From contig NZ_JAMWMR010000022.1 of the NCBI RefSeq assembly GCF_023887685.1, positions 1-64,000 of the forward strand: DNA of 64,000 bases. Reading direction: 5' to 3'. This document shows positions 60,209-64,000 of this stretch, in pieces (position 1 is the stretch's first letter; every line of letters begins with the position of its first letter). Made by a program: the position numbers and the translations under genes. Source of the stretch: Streptomyces macrolidinus (GTDB taxonomy: Bacteria > Actinomycetota > Actinomycetes > Streptomycetales > Streptomycetaceae). The notes beneath the pieces were generated by a model that worked only from the letters and a program-made list of their open reading frames with translations, made no database searches and had not been told where the DNA came from.

Positions 60209-60879
60209 CGTACCAAGACTGGCAACTCGACGGCATCACAGGGCACTTCACCGGCCTGACGGCCGAGGCCCGCTATGTGGTCCCGCGCTTCGTGGAGCGT
60301 ACGTCGCAAGGTGTGCGTGAGTACGACCCGTACGCGAAGCTCTTCGAGGAGCGCGTCATCTTCCTCGGCGTCCAGGTCGACGACGCCTCGGCGAACGACG
60401 TCATGGCGCAACTGCTGTGCCTGGAGTCGATGGACCCCGACCGGGACATCTCCCTCTACATCAACAGCCCGGGCGGCTCCTTCACCGCGCTCACCGCGCT
60501 CTACGACACCATGCAGTACGTCAAGCCGGACATCCAGACGGTGTGTCTCGGGCAGGCGGCCTCGGCCGCCGCGGTGCTGCTGGCCGCGGGCACACCGGGC
60601 AAGCGCATGGCGCTGCCGAACGCCCGCGTCCTGATCCACCAGCCCTACAGCGAGATCGGCCAAGGTCAGGCGTCCGATCTGGAGATCGCCGCGAACGAGA
60701 TCCAGCGCATCCGCTCGCTGCTGGAGGAACTGCTCGCCAAGCACTCCAACACCCCGTTGGAGCAGGTGAGTCGGGACATCGAGCGAGACAAGATCCTCAC
60801 CGCCGAGCAGGCGCGGGACTACGGGTTGATCGACCAGGTCATCACGGCGCGCATCCCCCACAACGCCGCCCTCCGCTGA
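60205..60879 (+). CDS. clpP4: ATP-dependent Clp protease proteolytic subunit (ClpP4 type)
   Basis: 224 residues. Catalytic Ser in GQAASAAAVL, His in VLIHQPYSEI and Asp in SRDIERDKILTAEQ, with a longer N terminus (MTYQDWQLDGITGHF). Its ATG overlaps the clpP3 stop (ATGA), so the subunits are made together and probably assemble as a hetero-oligomer. The gene order and the palindrome upstream of clpP3 indicate shared, activated expression. Confidence 0.88.
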   Translation: MTYQDWQLDGITGHFTGLTAEARYVVPRFVERTSQGVREYDPYAKLFEERVIFLGVQVDDASANDVMAQLLCLESMDPDRDISLYINSPGGSFTALTALYDTMQYVKPDIQTVCLGQAASAAAVLLAAGTPGKRMALPNARVLIHQPYSEIGQGQASDLEIAANEIQRIRSLLEELLAKHSNTPLEQVSRDIERDKILTAEQARDYGLIDQVITARIPHNAALR

Positions 60880-60932
60880 CCTGTCGTGCGAGGATCGGCG
60901 CGGGAACCGACACTCCCCGAGGGGGATGAACT

Positions 60933-61670
60933 GTGCTGGAAGGCAAGACCGCCGTGGTCACGGGTGGCTCCCGCGGCATCGGCCGAGCGATCGTGGCACG
61001 TCTCTGCGGCGACGGGGCGCACGTCGTCTTCACGTACCGCACCGACGGGGAGGCCGCGGAGGCGGTCGTCAGCGGCGTACGAGCGAAGGGAGGCCAGGCG
61101 CGAGCCATGCGTCTGGACCTCGCGGATCCCGAGGGGCCGGAAGAGTTGATGGCAGCGGCCGAGGCCCTACTCGGCGGTCTGGACATCCTGGTGAACAACG
61201 CCGCGGTGTCGCATGCCCGGATGCCTCTCGCGGAGACCGATGTGACGTTCTTCGACCGTGTGATGGCGGTCAACACCCGGTCGGTCTTCCTGACCATGCG
61301 TTACGCGGCCAGGCGGATGCGCGACGGGGGCCGGATCGTCAACATCTCCTCGGTGAACACCGCGCGGCCTGTCCCGGGCGTCGGCCCCTACAGCGCCAGC
61401 AAGGGCGCACTCGAGCAGTTGACCGCGGTCGCCGCGCAGGAGCTCGGGCCACGCGGCATCACGGTCAACACCGTCTCTCCCGGTGCGACCGACACCGAGA
61501 TGCTGCATGGCGCCAATCCCCCTGAAGCGCTCGAGACGGTCGCGCGCATGACGCCTCTCGGCCGGCTCGGACAGCCGACCGACATCGCCGATGTCGTCGG
61601 ATTCCTCGTCGGCCCGGACGGCCGGTGGGTCACCGGGCAGAACCTGCGCGCGTCGGGCGGCCTGGCCTGA
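60933..61670 (+). CDS. FabG-like SDR oxidoreductase
   Basis: 245 residues: NAD(P) motif GGSRGIGRA, NNAA, catalytic YSASKGAL and the PGATDTEM loop of classical SDRs. GTG 60933 has GAGGGGGA 8 bases upstream. It follows clpP4 by 53 bp on the same strand and may be read through from it. Substrate unknown. A strong hairpin ends the unit. Confidence 0.85.
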   Translation: MLEGKTAVVTGGSRGIGRAIVARLCGDGAHVVFTYRTDGEAAEAVVSGVRAKGGQARAMRLDLADPEGPEELMAAAEALLGGLDILVNNAAVSHARMPLAETDVTFFDRVMAVNTRSVFLTMRYAARRMRDGGRIVNISSVNTARPVPGVGPYSASKGALEQLTAVAAQELGPRGITVNTVSPGATDTEMLHGANPPEALETVARMTPLGRLGQPTDIADVVGFLVGPDGRWVTGQNLRASGGLA

Positions 61671-61687
61671 CAGACGGCGACGGACGA

Positions 61688-61717
61688 CGCAGGTCGCGGC
61701 TCTCTCCGCGACCTGCG
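61688..61717. terminator. Hairpin between convergent genes
   Basis: CGCAGGTCGCGG (61688-61699) pairs perfectly with CCGCGACCTGCG (61706-61717) around CTCTCT. Confidence 0.75.
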
Positions 61718-61747
61718 CGCCTCTGTACGGCGTCCGCGTCTGCGCGT

Positions 61748-62641
61748 CTATGCGTCGAGGCGCGTGCGCGCGGCCTTGAGCGCCGTGTCCAGTGCGTCGT
61801 CCGCCGGGACGGGGACGTCGGGGATCACGCCGACACCTTCCCAGTTGGTGCCGGTGACGCTGTTGACCGTGCGCGCGGTCGGCACGGTCACGAGGATGTG
61901 TTCGGTGACCACATGGCGGGCCGTCGGGTGTGCGCCGCCACGGGTCGTCTCACCGACGAGGACGGCGCGGCCATGTGCCTGGAGGGTGTAGGCCACGTCC
62001 TCGCCACCGGAGAACGTGGTCGCGCTGGTGAGTACGTAGACGGGGCGGTCCGGGTAGCGCGGGGCGGGCAGATGTGCGGTCGTCCAGTACTGCCGGGTGA
62101 CGCCGGTGGAGCGCTCGTAGATGTCGTTGAGGTGTACCTCGTCGTCCGGGAAGAAGTAGCTGCACCACATCGCGGCGCCCGACGGTGCCCCGCCCGTGCA
62201 TGCGCGCAGGTCCAGGACGAGCGCGGCGCTGTTCGCGACCAGGTGCATGGCCGCGCCGATCGCGGTGGCGCCCTCGTCGGCGGAGGCTATGCGCCGGATG
62301 TCGATGAGGGCGATGTTCCCGTCCAGGTGCTCGACGCGGCGGATGCCCTGGTGCTCCGCGCGGAGCAGCGCGAGGAACGCGGCCTGTCCCCCGTCCTCGT
62401 CCTCCGGTTCCAGTGACTGCGGCTGGTCCGTCCAGAGCAGCCGCAGATGCCGGTCCGGGCACACCTGCTGAAGGTGGGTGGTCACGGTCGCGCAGAGGGT
62501 CGGCCCGTCCAGGTCGTCGTACTCCCCCGCCGCGAGACGGCGCCGGATCGCGGCGTCGATGTCCACGGTCTTCTCGGGGAAGACGTAACCCGCCCCGATC
62601 CGCTCCAGAGCGCGCTCGACTGTCTGTTCGTTGGTAAGCAT
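61748..62641 (-). CDS. S41-family (tail-specific-protease-like) peptidase
   Basis: 297 residues. An N-terminal helical domain (TVERALERIGAGYVFPEKTV) of the IRBP/S41 type and a catalytic domain with LVLDLRACTGGAPSGAAMWC and the serine motif VLTSATTFSGGEDVAYTLQA. No PDZ domain and no signal peptide are seen. ATG 62641 is probably leaderless (TAGCAT 8 bases upstream, no ribosome site). Divergent from the next SDR. Substrate unknown. Confidence 0.82.
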   Translation of the reverse strand: MLTNEQTVERALERIGAGYVFPEKTVDIDAAIRRRLAAGEYDDLDGPTLCATVTTHLQQVCPDRHLRLLWTDQPQSLEPEDEDGGQAAFLALLRAEHQGIRRVEHLDGNIALIDIRRIASADEGATAIGAAMHLVANSAALVLDLRACTGGAPSGAAMWCSYFFPDDEVHLNDIYERSTGVTRQYWTTAHLPAPRYPDRPVYVLTSATTFSGGEDVAYTLQAHGRAVLVGETTRGGAHPTARHVVTEHILVTVPTARTVNSVTGTNWEGVGVIPDVPVPADDALDTALKAARTRLDA

Positions 62642-62803
62642 CGGGGCTGATGCTATGAGGGGAATCGACCGGTGGGTAGCCCGATTCGGGCGGCTGCTCC
62701 GCCGCTCGTTCTCGGCCGGTTCCCGGCTGTGGTGGGAGGCGGGCTCGCACCGCGTGGTGCAAGCTGCCGGTGGTGGGTGCGACCCGATCCGCGAAGGGCG
62801 GTC

Positions 62804-63601
62804 ATGAGTGTGAGGGATCCGAAGGGCGAAGGTGTGGGGGCCGACGCCGGAGCGCCGTTGTCCGGATGTGCGGCATTGGTGACCGGTGCGTCCAGTGGCA
62901 TCGGGGCGGCGACCGCCTGGGAGTTGGCGCGGCAGGGGGCGGCGGTGGCACTCGTCGCCCGGCGTACCGAGCGGCTGGAGGAGTTGGCCGCGAGGATCCG
63001 TGCTGAGGGCCGCTCGTGTGCCGTCCTCACCGCCGATCTGGGGGACGTGGGGCAGGCACGTCAGGCTGTCGAGGACACCGTCGATCGCTTCGCGCGGCTG
63101 GACGTGCTGGTGAACAACGCCGGTTACGTGGCCATGGGTCCCGTCGAGGAGGGTGACCCGGCGAACTGGCGGCGCATGCTCGACCTCAACGTCGACGCTG
63201 TCCTGCGTATGTCCCAGGCGGCGTTGCCGCACCTGCTGCGGGCGGCGGCGGACGGGCCGCGGCAGGTCGCCGACCTGGTGAACGTCAGCTCGGTCGCGGG
63301 CCGTGTGGCGCGCCGGAACAACGCCGTCTACTCGGCGACGAAGCACGCGGTGTGCGCGTTCAGCGAGGCCCTGCGCCAGGAGGTGACCGGACGGGGCGTC
63401 CGGGTGGGGCTGGTCGAACCGGGGATGACCGTGACGGAGATGACGACCGACGCCTCCGGCTACCTCGCCGCCCGTGACATGCCGCAGGAGGCCTGGCTCC
63501 ACGCCGAGGACCTCGCCCGTGCGATCGCCTTCATGGTCACGCAGCCCGCACACGCGGCGATCAACGAGATCATGATGCGCCCGACGGCCCAGGAACACTG
63601 A
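62804..63601 (+). CDS. SDR oxidoreductase
   Basis: 265 residues: TGASSGIGAATAWELARQG, NNAGYVAMGP and catalytic YSATKHAV. The C terminus (HAAINEIMMRPTAQEH) matches the classical NADP-preferring group similar to YdfG. ATG 62804 follows GAAGGG. Divergent from the S41 peptidase. Substrate unknown. Confidence 0.87.
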   Translation: MSVRDPKGEGVGADAGAPLSGCAALVTGASSGIGAATAWELARQGAAVALVARRTERLEELAARIRAEGRSCAVLTADLGDVGQARQAVEDTVDRFARLDVLVNNAGYVAMGPVEEGDPANWRRMLDLNVDAVLRMSQAALPHLLRAAADGPRQVADLVNVSSVAGRVARRNNAVYSATKHAVCAFSEALRQEVTGRGVRVGLVEPGMTVTEMTTDASGYLAARDMPQEAWLHAEDLARAIAFMVTQPAHAAINEIMMRPTAQEH

Positions 63602-63769
63602 CACACCCGAGGCAGCAGCCTGCCCGTCGGCCCAGGTACATGACGTACCCGGCGGCCTGCCCGAAGACGTCCCGAAGCGACCCGCGGTCCCGTGCGGGAG
63701 GCCGTCGTCCACCACCCGTACGGACGGCCCACCGGTCATGTCGAGCACGTTTCGGGAACAGCTCACCCT

Positions 63770-64000
63770 ATGGGTCCGAACCACGACGAGGCGCCCGTCC
63801 TCGATGCCCTCGCCCGCTATCACGACACCGACGAGCTGGGGTTCTCCCCGCCCGGGCACAAGCAGGCACGGGGCGCGGACCCCCGCGCCCGGTCCGTGCT
63901 GGGGGACGCCGCGTTCTTCGGTGACGTCCTGGCCAACGGCGGTCTCGACGACCGGCTCACCCGTGCGCGCGTACTGCGGCGGGCCGAGGAACTCATGGCC
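63770..64000 (+). CDS. Orn/Lys/Arg decarboxylase-like PLP enzyme, N-terminal part (partial)
   Basis: 77 codons run to the window edge. EAPVLDALARYHDTDELGFS-PPGHKQ and DVLANGGLDDRLTRARVLRR-AEELMA match the N terminus of fold-type I Orn/Lys/Arg decarboxylases, which make polyamines from basic amino acids. ATG 63770 is the only start in frame close to the conserved region. No clear ribosome site. Confidence 0.72.
   Translation, partial: MGPNHDEAPVLDALARYHDTDELGFSPPGHKQARGADPRARSVLGDAAFFGDVLANGGLDDRLTRARVLRRAEELMA

Noticed and set aside
1..64000. tRNA, rRNA, insertion sequences, prophage or biosynthetic megasynthase genes
   Set aside because: No tRNA-like cloverleaf, transposase, integrase, phage structural or PKS/NRPS motif was recognised on either strand by reading; a dedicated scan was not possible.

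Overview
The window looks like a Streptomyces chromosome segment. GC is very high (about 72%), third codon positions are almost all G or C, GTG starts are common, and the gas-vesicle gene order is the Streptomyces one (gvpO-A-F-G-Y-Z-J-L-S-K). Other typical features are NarL-type two-component genes, an ECF41 sigma factor, a clpP3-clpP4-type pair and cbtAB under a cobalamin riboswitch. Both ends are cut inside genes: an MBL-fold hydrolase at base 1 and an Orn/Lys/Arg-decarboxylase-like gene at base 64000.

Layout. 1-1.4 kb: sulfane-sulfur genes (MBL hydrolase, rhodanese, rhodanese fused to a membrane domain) around three 16-bp CsoR/CstR-like operators. 1.5-4.4 kb: membrane protein, PobA-like flavin hydroxylase, SRPBCC protein. 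4.6-7.5 kb: secreted B-lectin, then a small exported protein, DsbA-like thioredoxin and CcdA-like membrane protein. 7.6-11.3 kb: permease, saccharopine-dehydrogenase-like enzyme and divergent TetR regulator. 11.3-13.5 kb: ECF41 sigma factor and its oxidoreductase partner. 13.6-18 kb: MFS exporter with divergent MmyB-type regulator, and a Tat-exported metallophosphoesterase. 18.2-19.4 kb: cbtB-cbtA with riboswitch. 19.5-24.6 kb: ABC transporter and a large YncE/phosphoesterase protein. 24.7-25.5 kb: remnants of an aromatic-catabolism locus. 25.5-31.4 kb: PhnA-like protein, GNAT, transglutaminase-like protein, MacB-like exporter divergent from a histidine kinase/response regulator pair. 31.5-37.3 kb: cytokinin-dehydrogenase-like flavoprotein, Fe-SOD with a Nur-type box, GNATs, and a decapitated lacI/ade pair next to an intact Aah1-type adenine deaminase. 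37.4-39 kb: ECF sigma factor and a His/Met-rich membrane protein. 39.1-45.4 kb: gas-vesicle cluster and two small membrane proteins upstream of it. 45.5-52.7 kb: four-gene operon (D-lactate-dehydrogenase-like flavo-FeS protein, pyruvate-oxidase-like ThDP enzyme, enolase-superfamily enzyme, SDR). 52.8-54.6 kb: HhH-GPD glycosylase, stand-alone LigD-type phosphoesterase, broken MOSC gene. 55-58.2 kb: His-rich secreted protein, second PobA-like hydroxylase, secreted zinc metallopeptidase. 58.4-64 kb: LuxR-type regulator divergent from clpP3-clpP4, two SDRs, S41 peptidase, partial decarboxylase.

Many operons show 4-bp ATGA/GTGA overlaps, so translational coupling is likely. The window also holds several short tandem-repeat arrays touching stop or start codons, and several inactivated genes, which suggests an accessory region still changing. 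All calls are from reading sequence and motifs; no database search was run.
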